Source: an uncultured Candidatus Saccharibacteria bacterium
Lineage (GTDB): Bacteria > Patescibacteriota > Saccharimonadia > Saccharimonadales > Saccharimonadaceae
Assembly: GCA_937990725.1 (NCBI GenBank)
Contig: CALKQS010000008.1
Location: forward strand, 1-64,000
DNA length: 64,000 nucleotides
Reading direction: 5' to 3'
Within the stretch, counting starts at the first letter, position 1, and every line of letters starts with the position of its first letter. This document shows positions 41,229-50,843 of this stretch, in pieces. Below the pieces are notes generated by a model, which made no database searches, was not told the origin of the DNA, and saw nothing but the letters and a program-made list of their open reading frames with translations. The position numbers were made by a program, and so were the translations under genes.

Positions 41229-42254
41229 CTATTTACCAGTAAAAAACTTCCGGAATTTGAGTAGACCTGTCTGGTTAGGTAGTGGACCGTTGTGGATAAT
41301 ACTACGTATATAATCGACCGATACGTTGCGCTGCCGCTGGATAGCAAAGCGCTGCCGATAGGCCGCTGGCTGGCGGATAACAGAGGCGAGTATACCACGC
41401 AGCGCTGGCCAGCCGTTGCCATGGCGCAGGGCACTCAAGAATATCAGCCAATAGGTAAGACAAAAGCGCGCACCAATCGACCAAAACAGCCGCCCTGGCA
41501 CATTCTTGATAAAAATAAGCGGCAAGTTCTTGAAGGTATTGTATACCGCGAGCCCTGGAACTTTGCTGCTGCTGGCACCAACCTTGTGGTATGCAACGGC
41601 GTGCGGTGTGAAGCGCACCGTCCAGCCCGCCAGCTGCGTGCGAAAACTGAGGTCGACGTCTTCGTAGTACATGAAGAATGCTTCATCGAAAAGATCAACA
41701 GTGTCGAACAGTGCCGTGCGGTACACTGCTCCGCCACCCGTTGCACCAAACACTGCTCCAGGCTCTGTTGGCGCATGGCTCATTGGCTCATCACGGTGGC
41801 GTGGGCCAGGCAACCCCCAGGTGGTGTAGAAGTCGCCTGAGCTATCGATGGTCGTCCCATCGCGGCGCGCCAGTAGCCCAGTGGCAATACCACAGCGCGG
41901 ATGCGCCCGCAGCTCGTCCACTAGGGCTTGGCACCAGTGTGTGTTGGCCACTGCGTCGGGGTTGAGCACGCCAACAAAGCGAAATTGCTGTTCTTTAGCA
42001 TAGCGTAGGCCTGTGTTAATACCACCGGCGAAGCCGAGATTGCGCTGATTCTCAATGATGACAAGGCTAAGCCCAGGGTGCTTAGCTTGATATGAGCGGA
42101 AGCGTGCCACCGAGTCATCATGCGAGTCGTTATCGACCACGATGATGGTCGGCACCAGCGTCTGCTGCGCCAACGAATCGATGCATTCTAGGGCATCATC
42201 GGCGCCGTTCCAGTTAAGAACTATGATTGCAAGATTGTTTTTTACCACGGTCAT
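41229..42254 (-). CDS. GT2 glycosyltransferase, rhamnosyltransferase-like (WbbL type)
   Basis: 341 residues. GT-A fold: LAIIVLNWNGADDALECIDSLAQQT, IIVVDNDSHDDS, NLGFAGGINTGLRYA, VGVLNPDAV (DxD position), then a late DEAFFMYYEDVDLSFRTQLAGW motif characteristic of rhamnosyltransferase-like GT2 enzymes. The C-terminus has hydrophobic/amphipathic helices. With dTDP-rhamnose made further right, a rhamnosyltransferase role is plausible (inference). Divergent from the ABC exporter genes. Confidence 0.87.
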   Translation of the reverse strand: MTVVKNNLAIIVLNWNGADDALECIDSLAQQTLVPTIIVVDNDSHDDSVARFRSYQAKHPGLSLVIIENQRNLGFAGGINTGLRYAKEQQFRFVGVLNPDAVANTHWCQALVDELRAHPRCGIATGLLARRDGTTIDSSGDFYTTWGLPGPRHRDEPMSHAPTEPGAVFGATGGGAVYRTALFDTVDLFDEAFFMYYEDVDLSFRTQLAGWTVRFTPHAVAYHKVGASSSKVPGLAVYNTFKNLPLIFIKNVPGRLFWSIGARFCLTYWLIFLSALRHGNGWPALRGILASVIRQPAAYRQRFAIQRQRNVSVDYIRSIIHNGPLPNQTGLLKFRKFFTGK

Positions 42255-42258
42255 ATTA

Positions 42259-42264
42259 TATAAT
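42259..42264 (+). promoter_or_regulatory. -10 box of the glycan ABC exporter operon
   Basis: TATATAAT overlapping an ATG at 42263, so the usable start is ATG 42278, 13 bases downstream; leader about 6 bases. Confidence 0.5.
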
Positions 42265-42277
42265 GGCCAGAGAAACT

Positions 42278-43087
42278 ATGAAAGTAACAAATCTTTTGCA
42301 ACGAAAAAACCGCATCTTGCTGCGCGAGTTGGTCGTAACGGACTTCAAGCTACGCTACCAGGGATCAGTGCTGGGCTATTTGTGGTCAATCCTCAAGCCG
42401 ATATTTTTGTTTATTATTTTGTTTGTCGTGTTCGACAAATTCCTCGGCCTTGGTCGCAACATCGAGCACTATCCTGTCTATCTGCTGGTGGGGATTGTGC
42501 TGTGGAACTTCTTTAGCGAGGCAACAGTGCAGGGGTTGCAGTCTATCGTTTCGCGGGGCGACCTGATCCGCAAGATCAATTTTCCTAAGTATATCATTGT
42601 TATCTCTGGTACTATCTCGGCCTTTATCAACCTCGCTATCAATATGGTAGTGATTCTGGGCTTTTGTTTGTTTAATGGTGTGCATTGGTCGTGGGAGGCG
42701 CTGCTTGTGGTGCCACTGATCCTCGAGCTTTATGTGCTCTCCCTAGCAGTGGCATTTTTTCTTGCGACGATCAACGTGAAGTACCGCGATATTGGCTATC
42801 TATGGGAGATCTTCATGCAGGCGGCCTTCTACGCCACACCGGTTATTTATCCCCTGCAGATGGTAGTGGATCGTATGCCGGCTGCTGCGCCATACCTCAT
42901 GCTCAATCCAGCCGCCCAGATCATCCAAGATGTCCGCCAGGTGCTAGTAACGCATCAGACCATCCAGCTCTACGACCTCGTGGCGTACCCTGTGGTGCTC
43001 ATACCATTTGTTTCGATTATCATTATCATCCTGCTGGCGGTGTTTTATTTCCGGCGCAACCAGCAGTATTTTGCGGAGAGTATCTAG
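42278..43087 (+). CDS. ABC-2 type polysaccharide export permease (Wzm/TagG-like)
   Basis: 269 residues. Six-helix ABC-2 permease: LRYQGSVLGYLWSILKPIFLFIILFVVF, YPVYLLVGIVLWNFFSEA, a central ISGTISAFINLAINMVVILGFCLF, VVPLILELYVLSLAVAFFLATINVKYRDIGYLWEIFMQAAFYATPVIYP (family signature) and a last helix FVSIIIIILLAVFYF. Exports lipid-linked O-antigen or teichoic-acid-like polymers with the adjacent ATPase. The ATPase start follows its stop directly (TAGATG). Confidence 0.92.
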   Translation: MKVTNLLQRKNRILLRELVVTDFKLRYQGSVLGYLWSILKPIFLFIILFVVFDKFLGLGRNIEHYPVYLLVGIVLWNFFSEATVQGLQSIVSRGDLIRKINFPKYIIVISGTISAFINLAINMVVILGFCLFNGVHWSWEALLVVPLILELYVLSLAVAFFLATINVKYRDIGYLWEIFMQAAFYATPVIYPLQMVVDRMPAAAPYLMLNPAAQIIQDVRQVLVTHQTIQLYDLVAYPVVLIPFVSIIIIILLAVFYFRRNQQYFAESI

Positions 43088-44248
43088 ATGGCGCAACCAA
43101 TCGTTGTTATCAATAACCTCACCAAGTCCTTCAAGATCCCACTGGAGGCGAGTTCGGGCATCAAGCAAAAGCTCATTAATATTCTTAAGGGGCGCAAAGG
43201 GTATCGGGTTTTTACGCCACTTAAGGATATCGATTTTACCATCAACGAGGGTGATTTCTTTGGTATTGTTGGGCGCAATGGCTCGGGTAAGAGTACGCTG
43301 CTTAAGACGATCGCTGGTATCTACACCCCCAATAGCGGGAGTGTGGAGGTGGGTGGCTCGCTGGTGCCGTTTATCGAGCTGGGTGTTGGCTTTAACCCAG
43401 AGCTCACTGGCCGCGAGAATGTCTTTCTCAATGGTGCGCTGCTTGGCTTTAGCCACGACGAGATGGAGGCAATGTATGATAAAATCGTTGATTTTGCCGA
43501 GCTGGGCGACTTTATGGAGGAGCGGCTCAAGAATTATTCTAGTGGGATGCAGGTGCGCCTGGCTTTCTCTATTGCCATCCGGGCTCATGCCGATATCTTG
43601 CTGCTAGACGAAGTCTTGGCAGTAGGGGACGAAGCCTTCCAAAAGAAATGCTACGCTTACTTTGATAAGCTTAAGCGCGAAAAGCGCACCGTTATCCTCG
43701 TCACGCACGATATGTCGGCGGTAGAGCGCTTTTGTAACAAGGCGGTATTCATCGAGGATGGGAAGGTGAAGATGATCGGCAAGCCATACCGCATCGCCGC
43801 CGCCTATAGCCGGAGCAACATCAAGAGCTACAACGAGTCGGAAGGGCTAGACGAGCAAATCTCAGACGACTTCGACATCACCCTGCGCGGCAGCGATGGC
43901 AACGAGCAGACGGTGTATGAGTATAACGAAACTATGACGGTGGAGTTAGAATGGCAGCAAACAGGGGTCAAACATGTTGGCGTGGCAATCTTCCGCGAGA
44001 ATGGTGAGTATGTCTATGGCCCCAACACCTATCAAGAAAAGGTGAAGATTGCTGGCAAGAACCGCGCGACCTACACCGTGCAGCTCAACCTCAACGAGGG
44101 GAGTTACTTTATCAAGGCTGGCTTGATGGGGGCGGACGACACGAAGACGATCGCCTTTACTGAGGAGGGGCCGCACTTCTCGGTGCAACGTGATTATGAT
44201 CATGGCCGGTGGGGTGGTGTTACCAAGCTCAAGCATACCTGGAAATAG
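43088..44248 (+). CDS. Polysaccharide ABC exporter ATPase with Wzt-like C-terminal domain
   Basis: 386 residues. ABC domain (1-~250): FFGIVGRNGSGKSTLLKTIAGIY, LVPFIELGVGFNPELTGRENVFLNG (the export-type subfamily motif), NYSSGMQVRLAFSIAIRAHADILLLDEVLAVGD and THDMSAVERFC. The C-terminal ~130 residues form a beta-sandwich-like domain (TMTVELEWQQTGVKHVGVAIFRENGEYVYGPNTY...GSYFIKAGLMG) like the carbohydrate-binding domain of Wzt, which recognises a terminal cap on the polymer. This implies export of a finished, end-modified glycan. Confidence 0.93.
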   Translation: MAQPIVVINNLTKSFKIPLEASSGIKQKLINILKGRKGYRVFTPLKDIDFTINEGDFFGIVGRNGSGKSTLLKTIAGIYTPNSGSVEVGGSLVPFIELGVGFNPELTGRENVFLNGALLGFSHDEMEAMYDKIVDFAELGDFMEERLKNYSSGMQVRLAFSIAIRAHADILLLDEVLAVGDEAFQKKCYAYFDKLKREKRTVILVTHDMSAVERFCNKAVFIEDGKVKMIGKPYRIAAAYSRSNIKSYNESEGLDEQISDDFDITLRGSDGNEQTVYEYNETMTVELEWQQTGVKHVGVAIFRENGEYVYGPNTYQEKVKIAGKNRATYTVQLNLNEGSYFIKAGLMGADDTKTIAFTEEGPHFSVQRDYDHGRWGGVTKLKHTWK

Positions 44249-44254
44249 GGAGAA

Positions 44255-45670
44255 ATGTCGTATATATTACATCGTTTGACGCACCTTATCAAAGCCAATC
44301 GCCATCTCCACCGCGCGGTACGTTGCCTTCTGGCGCCGTATCGGGCTCATCTCGATAATCGCCAGCGCCGTATCTACGATGCATGGCAGCGTCAGCACAC
44401 CGAGCAGCCCCCAGCGCTTAGTTCGCTTACTGAGAAGCCGCTTATCTCCATCGTCGTACCAACGTATAATACGCCGATTCCGTTCTTGCGAGAGATGGTG
44501 CAATCGGTGGTGGCGCAGTCGTACCCGCACTGGGAGCTCGTCCTCGTTGACGATGCCTCGACTAATGAGACTACCCGCCAGGCGATTCGCGACCTAGCCG
44601 AGGACACACCACAGCTCAAACCATTCTTTTTGGACAAAAACCGCCACATTGCCGGTGCAACCAACTACGGCATCGCGCAGGCTACGGGCGAGTACATTGC
44701 GCTGCTCGACCATGATGATACTCTCCACCCCGACGCGCTTCTGTGGGTTGCGGCTGCGATCGACCGTACTGGCGCGCAGTTTGTCTACACCGATGAGACG
44801 AAGATGGACGAGCACGGGCGGCCATATCAGCCATTTTTCAAGCCCGATTGGAACGAAGATTTTTTGCGCGCAGTGAATTACATTACGCACTTTGCCGTTA
44901 TGTCACGCCAGTTACTCACAGAGGTTGGCGGTGAAGATGGGTCGTATAATGGCACGCAGGACTGGGAGCTGTTCTTGCGCCTGACGCGGGCTTTGCAGCC
45001 CGAGCAGATTGCTCATGTGCCGCAGATCCTCTACTATTGGCGTGTTCACCAAGCCTCTACAGCGAAAGACCTTGATGCCAAACCTTACGTTATCGATGCG
45101 CAGCGTCGCGCCCTCGAGGCAGACAGCGCTGCTCGCCAGGTGCAGACCCAGGTAGAGCGCGACCCGCAGTATGGCGCTCAGTGGCAGATGAGCTATGTCT
45201 TGGGTCAATCATACAGCATTCACACCGCGCCGTTTGATGAGGCGACCACTGTTGGTCAGCTGCTTGAGACAACCACCGCCGACATGATATGCCTGACGCA
45301 GCATAATGCGCTGCCTGCTGCCACGCTGCAGTACCTCGCTGCCGATGCCGCTCGCCCAATGATTGGTGCGGTGGTGCCACGGATTGCCGATGAGCAGCAG
45401 GTGATTGCAAATTTGTCGTCGATTTTACAACCATCGGTGGTGGATCTGCTTCAGCAGCTCAGTCGGCGCTCATTTACCAAACACATCTACTTGACAGCCC
45501 GCTATAATCTTGGTACTATCGACGCACCAACAGTGGTGGTGGCGCGCACCAAACTTGCCGCTCTTGCGCCAGATACACCGCTTACCAGTGCTCAGATAAC
45601 TGCTGCACTCTGTGGTAAAGGATACAACACACTATATAACCCGCACGTAACGCCAGAGGAGGACGTATGA
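44255..45670 (+). CDS. GT2 glycosyltransferase with unassigned C-terminal domain
   Basis: 471 residues. N-terminal ~75 residues basic and helical; GT2 domain at about 65-290 with ISIVVPTYNTPIPFLREMVQSVVAQSYPHWELVLVDDAS, GATNYGIAQATGEYIALLDHDDTLHPDAL (DxDD) and QDWELFLRLTR. This resembles the GT2 domain of WsaE/rhamnan-type polymerases. The last ~150 residues are unrecognised. ATGA overlap with the next gene, in the exporter operon, so it likely extends the exported glycan. Confidence 0.85.
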   Translation: MSYILHRLTHLIKANRHLHRAVRCLLAPYRAHLDNRQRRIYDAWQRQHTEQPPALSSLTEKPLISIVVPTYNTPIPFLREMVQSVVAQSYPHWELVLVDDASTNETTRQAIRDLAEDTPQLKPFFLDKNRHIAGATNYGIAQATGEYIALLDHDDTLHPDALLWVAAAIDRTGAQFVYTDETKMDEHGRPYQPFFKPDWNEDFLRAVNYITHFAVMSRQLLTEVGGEDGSYNGTQDWELFLRLTRALQPEQIAHVPQILYYWRVHQASTAKDLDAKPYVIDAQRRALEADSAARQVQTQVERDPQYGAQWQMSYVLGQSYSIHTAPFDEATTVGQLLETTTADMICLTQHNALPAATLQYLAADAARPMIGAVVPRIADEQQVIANLSSILQPSVVDLLQQLSRRSFTKHIYLTARYNLGTIDAPTVVVARTKLAALAPDTPLTSAQITAALCGKGYNTLYNPHVTPEEDV

Positions 45671-47883
45671 TCGGTAAAGTACACAAAGCCGCCAAGAAAA
45701 GCATGAAGATTATCAAAGACGATGGAATGATTGGCTTTGGTAAGCGCGCCACGAAGTATGCCTATTATCGTAAATTTCCCGAGCGCAAACAGAAGTATTA
45801 CAAAGATATCCTCTTTATCAACGGTTGCACCTTGCCGCATCCCGAGCGCTACCGCGTGGCACACCAAATGGAGCAGTTGATGTCGCAGGGGCTAACGGTG
45901 GAGAGTGTGTTTTATGATCGACTCTCGCTGGATGACCTCAAGTATTATCGTGGCTTCGTCTTCTTTCGTTGCCCAGTGACAGAGACGGTGCGGGAATTTA
46001 TCAAGCAAGCAAAGTTCTTTAACAAGACCTGCTTCTTTGATATCGACGATCTTGTCATTGATCAAACGTACACCGACGGTATTAAGTACGTCCAGCAGAT
46101 GAACCAAGCCGATAAGCAGCTCTACGACGATGGAGTGAACCGTATGCGTGAGACACTTAAGCTCTGCGACCACGTTGTGACGACTACAACGCAACTGCGC
46201 GATGAGCTACAAAAGTACACCACCGGTGATGTACTGATTAACCGCAATGCTGCCTCTGATGAGATGATCAAGACGTCCAATATGGCGCTGGAAGATTTGG
46301 CTGAAGGGAAGATTGCCAAGGATGCAGACAAAATTATCATCGGGTACTTTAGTGGGAGCATTACGCACAATGAGGACTTTGAGCTGGTGATTCCAGATTT
46401 GATTCGGCTGTTCGATGCGTATCCGCAGCTCCACCTCAAGATTGCTGGTATTCTCGATGTACCGGCCGCGCTTGAGCCGTATAAAGAGCGGGTGATGACG
46501 TCAGGCTTTGTCGATTGGCGGGAGCTACCTAAGGTGATGGTGGACTGTGATATTATTCTTGCACCACTGGTCGATACGATCTTTAACCGTGCGAAGTCTG
46601 AGAACAAATGGCTCGAGGCTGGTCTCGTCAAGGTGCCGACGGTGGCGAGTCAGGTGGGGGCTTTTGCCGAGCAAGTGAAGGACGGCGAGACGGGTCTCTT
46701 GGTTGGCGCGGATAACGATTGGTATGCAGCGCTCGATCGCCTCATTACCGACAAAGCACTGCGCACTCAGCTGGGCGAGAATGCGCACAAGATTGCTACC
46801 AATGATTATTCGACGGTTTATACTGGCTATACGCTTGCATCATTTGTGCGGGAGCGCTTGGCGCGCAATATTGGCTTTGTCTTGCCTTCGACTGATATCT
46901 CGGGTGGGGTGATTGTTGCCGTCAAACACGCTGACATTCTCCGCAAGGCGGGCTGGGATGTAACACTGATCGATTCAGTGAGCAAACATGCCCTCAAGCA
47001 AGCCAAAAAGACCTACCAATACCGCTCTGAATTGCCAGGTTTTAATGTCATTACAGCGCACAAGACGAAGATAGAGGCCTTCTTTGATACGCAAGTGGCG
47101 ACGCTGTGGTCGACGGTGGAGATCATCAAAAAGCACCCCAATGTACGCAATCGGCTCTATTTTGTCCAGAACTTCGAGACTGATTTTTATATCCCCGGCA
47201 CGGGTGGGCCACGCTTCGCGGCTAACGCATCGTACTGCGACCAGTCGGGCGTGCGCTATGTAACAATGTCGCTCTGGTGCCAGAAGTGGCTCAAAGATAT
47301 GTTTGGCAAGGATGCGAAGTATGTCTCGAACGGTATCGATATCGAGTATTATCCATACCGCGAGCGCGATTTTGACAGTGGTCGCAAGATAAAAATCCTC
47401 GTCGAGGGCGATAGCAAGAGCGAGTATAAAAACACCGACGAAGCCTTCCGCATCATCAACCAACTCGACCCTGCGAAGTATGAGATTTCATACCTATCGT
47501 ACCGCAAAGAGCCCAAGGACTGGTACCGCGTCGATACATTCTACAACCGCATTGCGCCTGAGAAGGTCGGCGAAGTATACGCTAGCTGTGACATTCTCAT
47601 CAAAACAAGCATCCTTGAGAGCTTCTCCTACCCACCACTTGAGATGATGGCAACCGGTGGTCTTGCAGTAGTGGTGCCCAATGGCGGTAATGTCGAGTAC
47701 CTTAAGGATGGTGAGAACTGTCTCCTCTACCAACAGGGTGATATCGCGGCTGGTGTCGCAGCTGTAGAACGCCTAGTGGCAGACAAAGCGCTGCGTGACA
47801 AGCTCATCGCTGGTGGCCGCCAAACTGCCAACGACTATCAATGGAAGAATATTGAGGAGAAGGTAGCAGCGATTTACGAGTAA
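45667..47883 (+). CDS. Large two-module GT4-type glycosyltransferase
   Basis: 738 residues. Two GT-B-like parts. The first (about residues 40-400) has CFFDIDDLVIDQTYTDGI, IGYFSGSITHNEDFELVIPDL and NKWLEAGLVKVPTVASQVGAFAEQVKDGETGLLV. The second (about 395-738) has GFVLPSTDISGGVIVAVKHADILRKAGWDVTLI, YVSNGIDIEYYPY and ILIKTSILESFSYPPLEMMATGGLAVVVPNGG. Each module has the E-x7-E-like motif, so two linkages could be made by one protein. Last gene of the exporter operon, followed by a terminator. Confidence 0.87.
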   Translation: MIGKVHKAAKKSMKIIKDDGMIGFGKRATKYAYYRKFPERKQKYYKDILFINGCTLPHPERYRVAHQMEQLMSQGLTVESVFYDRLSLDDLKYYRGFVFFRCPVTETVREFIKQAKFFNKTCFFDIDDLVIDQTYTDGIKYVQQMNQADKQLYDDGVNRMRETLKLCDHVVTTTTQLRDELQKYTTGDVLINRNAASDEMIKTSNMALEDLAEGKIAKDADKIIIGYFSGSITHNEDFELVIPDLIRLFDAYPQLHLKIAGILDVPAALEPYKERVMTSGFVDWRELPKVMVDCDIILAPLVDTIFNRAKSENKWLEAGLVKVPTVASQVGAFAEQVKDGETGLLVGADNDWYAALDRLITDKALRTQLGENAHKIATNDYSTVYTGYTLASFVRERLARNIGFVLPSTDISGGVIVAVKHADILRKAGWDVTLIDSVSKHALKQAKKTYQYRSELPGFNVITAHKTKIEAFFDTQVATLWSTVEIIKKHPNVRNRLYFVQNFETDFYIPGTGGPRFAANASYCDQSGVRYVTMSLWCQKWLKDMFGKDAKYVSNGIDIEYYPYRERDFDSGRKIKILVEGDSKSEYKNTDEAFRIINQLDPAKYEISYLSYRKEPKDWYRVDTFYNRIAPEKVGEVYASCDILIKTSILESFSYPPLEMMATGGLAVVVPNGGNVEYLKDGENCLLYQQGDIAAGVAAVERLVADKALRDKLIAGGRQTANDYQWKNIEEKVAAIYE

Positions 47884-47908
47884 AGCTGTTGCCTTACTGT
47901 GATATATA

Positions 47909-47944
47909 AAAATAATCCTCTCACAGATGTGGGAGGATTATTTT
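47909..47944. terminator. Bidirectional terminator between converging genes
   Basis: 12-base-pair stem AAAATAATCCTC / GAGGATTATTTT, with an inner CACA/TGTG extension. A- and T-runs on both flanks, so it serves the exporter operon and the ChW-repeat gene. Confidence 0.85.
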
Positions 47945-47960
47945 GTACATCTAGTAGTTA

Positions 47961-50267
47961 CTAGTTACTCTTCTCCACCAGTTTCATCATCACTGCTTCG
48001 ATATGCGAACCGGGTCGGTCGCCGGCAACCTCGCCGTTCTTTTTCCAGCCCTGCCAACCTACCCAGGAGAGGTGAGTGTTGTAATAAATATCGTAGCGAG
48101 TGGCGTCGGCAGGGCTGAGGCTAAGCTTGAGGGCTTCGAGCGCTTTGCGCTGGCCAGTCGTACCACAAGGCTGCGATGGTGAGAGAGTGACTGATGGGAG
48201 CCACTGGCCAGCAGTTTTTGCGTCGCACTGGATGGTAATGGGTGAACCATCGCGCAACGATACGGCTTTGCCAAGGCGGATTGCCTCGAGGTAGCGTGAT
48301 TTGCCAGTGGTGCCAGCCATGATAGGGTGTGACACATCGGGCATCCAGCCGATGTATCCTACGTGGGCAGCGTAGCTCAGTTGGTAGAGATCGGGCACGG
48401 CAGTATTGGTTGGGTTATAAAAGGCACCGCCAGGCAAGCTGAGCGTATGCTTTGGCACAAGGCGCACCTCTAGTGCTTCGAGCTGCCGGTAGGCACCAGT
48501 CGAACCAGCTGGTTGGCCATTCTTAGCCCAGCCCATCCAACCGACGTATTGCGAGTAACCTCGGTACCAGATGTCGTATGTAGTGGCAAGTTTGCCGGTA
48601 AGTAAGAAGCGGACTGCCTCGATGGAGCGGAATTGCCCTGTGGTGCCAGATACGTCGCCTGCTTGTTTCCAATCTTGCCAGCCGACGTAGCTAACGTGTG
48701 AGGAATATTGGATGTTGCCTGGCAGGCCCGTTGTGTTGTGGAGCGATGCTTTGATGGCTTCGATACGGCGGCTTTGGCCAGTGGTGCCGCTCATCATCTC
48801 ATCGCGCACTTCTGGCTGCCAGCCCACCATGCCCACGTGTGAGCTGAGTGAGAGCTTGAGGGGTGATGGGTCGCCATGTGTTGCAATATTTTTATATGCT
48901 ACTCCAGATGACTCAGGTGCAGGCGTTCCTTTGCGCACAAGCTTTATTTCGATCGCTTCGATAGCATTGTTAGCCCCGCCAGTTACACCAGCCACTTCAC
49001 CATTCTTAGCCCAGTCCATCCAGCCAATGTAGCTCACGTGGGCGCGATAGTAGATGTCGTACGCCTGGGCGAGAGTACCAGTTGGCTGGATCTTGACGGC
49101 GGTAATTGGCCGGCCAAGCCCTGTTGTGCCCGATTGCATACTACCCTGCACAGTGGGCTGCCAACCGCGCTCGTTGCTGTATGAGGTATAACTTACCTCA
49201 CCATCGATCGTGAGAGCTTGCATTGCCTTGCTTTGGCCAGTAACACCTGTGATGCCACGGTTATGAATCACCCCTGTCCAGCCGATGTAGCTGCTGTGCG
49301 AGCGGAAGCTAATCAGTGGCCGGCTATGCTGGGTCGAGCCAAACCAGTCGTTCCACACGCGCCAGAAGTTGCGGTTGCCATAGGCGCTGCAATGATCACC
49401 CAGGCCATACATATTGGCCAGTGCTGCTTGATTAGGCTGGTACGGTGTGTAGGTGTAGAGTGCTGCCGTGGCCTTGCTCTCGATATACACATCGCCAGCA
49501 CCACAGCCTCGTTGCACCACATTCCACAGGATACGATTGGTCGTAAACGGCTTTTTGTACGACCACCAAGGCTGCTGCATACTATCCAGATACCAGCGGA
49601 TGAGCTGTGCTCCTGAGGCAACTTGCATCGAGAAGCCAGCGTAGTTGCGATCGCAATTGGCGCTGCCGCCCGGGCCACTATCGGGGCAGTGCGAGCCCAT
49701 CGCATAGGTGTATTGGTTTTGGAGTGGCCAGGTGTCGGAGGTGAGCGGGCCAGCCGACTCGGTGGCGATCTTCACCAGCAGGACTTTGGGATTAAGATTA
49801 TTCTGCTTGGCAGCATCATAGATAATCTGCGCAGCACTAACTGCTCCAGCCGGGATCGCTCCACCAAAGTTATTGGCAGGGATGTAATTGCCCGGTGTGT
49901 ATTTGGGCACTTCGTAATAATCCTTGAGGCAGACATATGGTGGCCCGTGCCAACCGCGAGCAGCGGCATACTGCGCCCGGCTAATATCGCGCCGGCCGTG
50001 TTCGGTAGCGGGTTGTCGGCCGTAGGTGTCGCATTGCGGGTTGAGGCTATTGAGAAACGCCTGAATATCAGCCACCGACATATCGTCGCTATTAGTAAAG
50101 AGCAAATCATCAACGATATTACCCGCCCGCCAATCAGCCGCCGTCACTGCTTGGGCTGGGCGGGAGAGGATGGTTGCAGCAAATAAACTTACACACAAAA
50201 CACCAGCGAGGATATATCGCCAATATGTCGAGAAGGGGCGGGCGGTGGAATATGATTGAGCCATCAT
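47961..50267 (-). CDS. Secreted protein with hydrolase-like N-terminal domain and nine ChW repeats
   Basis: 768 residues. Signal peptide (YWRYILAGVLCVSLFAATILSRPAQA). Residues ~40-310 contain a lysozyme/SLT-like region (AAQIIYDAAKQNNLNPKVLLVKIATESAG with a plausible catalytic Glu, YAGFSMQVASGAQLIRWYLD). The rest consists of nine ~45-residue repeats with the clostridial hydrophobic W (ChW) pattern: GWxxWxKNGEVAGVTG or GWxPxVxxxMxSGTTG followed by RxIEAIKIxL. ChW domains occur in cell-surface proteins and are thought to mediate adhesion or wall binding. It starts right after the stop of the upstream anchored protein and is probably co-transcribed. Confidence 0.85.
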   Translation of the reverse strand: MMAQSYSTARPFSTYWRYILAGVLCVSLFAATILSRPAQAVTAADWRAGNIVDDLLFTNSDDMSVADIQAFLNSLNPQCDTYGRQPATEHGRRDISRAQYAAARGWHGPPYVCLKDYYEVPKYTPGNYIPANNFGGAIPAGAVSAAQIIYDAAKQNNLNPKVLLVKIATESAGPLTSDTWPLQNQYTYAMGSHCPDSGPGGSANCDRNYAGFSMQVASGAQLIRWYLDSMQQPWWSYKKPFTTNRILWNVVQRGCGAGDVYIESKATAALYTYTPYQPNQAALANMYGLGDHCSAYGNRNFWRVWNDWFGSTQHSRPLISFRSHSSYIGWTGVIHNRGITGVTGQSKAMQALTIDGEVSYTSYSNERGWQPTVQGSMQSGTTGLGRPITAVKIQPTGTLAQAYDIYYRAHVSYIGWMDWAKNGEVAGVTGGANNAIEAIEIKLVRKGTPAPESSGVAYKNIATHGDPSPLKLSLSSHVGMVGWQPEVRDEMMSGTTGQSRRIEAIKASLHNTTGLPGNIQYSSHVSYVGWQDWKQAGDVSGTTGQFRSIEAVRFLLTGKLATTYDIWYRGYSQYVGWMGWAKNGQPAGSTGAYRQLEALEVRLVPKHTLSLPGGAFYNPTNTAVPDLYQLSYAAHVGYIGWMPDVSHPIMAGTTGKSRYLEAIRLGKAVSLRDGSPITIQCDAKTAGQWLPSVTLSPSQPCGTTGQRKALEALKLSLSPADATRYDIYYNTHLSWVGWQGWKKNGEVAGDRPGSHIEAVMMKLVEKSN
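47964..49324 (-). repeat. Nine tandem ChW repeats (protein-level)
   Basis: Repeats of two alternating kinds: a sugar-binding-like type with HVSYIGWMDWAKNGEVAG and a type with GWQPEVRDEMMSGTTGQ, each ending IEAI(K/E)xxL. The eighth copy (IQCDAKTAGQWLPSV) is the most divergent and carries two cysteines. Confidence 0.8.
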
Positions 50268-50843
50268 CTAGCGAATCTCCTTATCAAGTGTCTTCGTGAG
50301 TGCCTTGCCACCAAGCGGCGTGACAGCGAGAGAAATATGCCACATACCTTTGGGTAATGATCGGGCGGGCACAGAGAAGCCAGCACAGGTGGAATATTCT
50401 GGTTGGTAGATGATGGCAGCGTGCTGCTCGGAGCGCTGCTCGCTACTAGTGATCGTCAGCACGCACTGACCAGAGGAAAAGCCGTGTTCTCTCAGCTTGG
50501 TAGTCACGACGACCGTCTCGCCTGACTGCTCGGCAGAGAGCTCAATGTGCTTGGCCGAGGCTGGGACTGGCGCGGGCTGAGCCTGGGTGGTGCGCTGCTG
50601 CGAGGTGTCTTTGGTATTGGTCGTATTATGGTCTGTGTTATTGTCTAGAAATGATTCTTTCGTGGCGGCATCGGTCTTGTGCTGTGTTTGTTTTTGGGCT
50701 GGCGTTGGCTCATCCGACAAGGGTGGCAGCGAGGCGGGGCGCGTTGCGATATAGGCACCATAACCACCAGCGGCGACGAGTGCAATGCCAATACTTATGA
50801 TGACTGTGAGACGTTTTTTGGATAGAGGACGTAATAATTTCAT
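50268..50843 (-). CDS. Membrane-anchored extracellular hypothetical protein
   Basis: 191 residues, unrecognised. Basic N-terminus and one membrane helix (LTVIISIGIALVAAGGYGAYIA), a ~75-residue Thr/Gln/Asp-rich spacer, then a ~100-residue beta-sandwich-like domain (AKHIELSAEQSGETVVVTTKLREHGFSSGQCVLTI...GMWHISLAVTPLGGKA) with two cysteines. Looks like a surface or wall-facing accessory of the ChW protein that follows it directly. Confidence 0.7.
   Translation of the reverse strand: MKLLRPLSKKRLTVIISIGIALVAAGGYGAYIATRPASLPPLSDEPTPAQKQTQHKTDAATKESFLDNNTDHNTTNTKDTSQQRTTQAQPAPVPASAKHIELSAEQSGETVVVTTKLREHGFSSGQCVLTITSSEQRSEQHAAIIYQPEYSTCAGFSVPARSLPKGMWHISLAVTPLGGKALTKTLDKEIR

Noticed and set aside
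40980..41264. 94-residue open frame in the sucC-GT2 spacer
   Set aside because: No ribosome-binding site, unlike any protein I know, and it overlaps the end of the GT2 gene; treated as noncoding.
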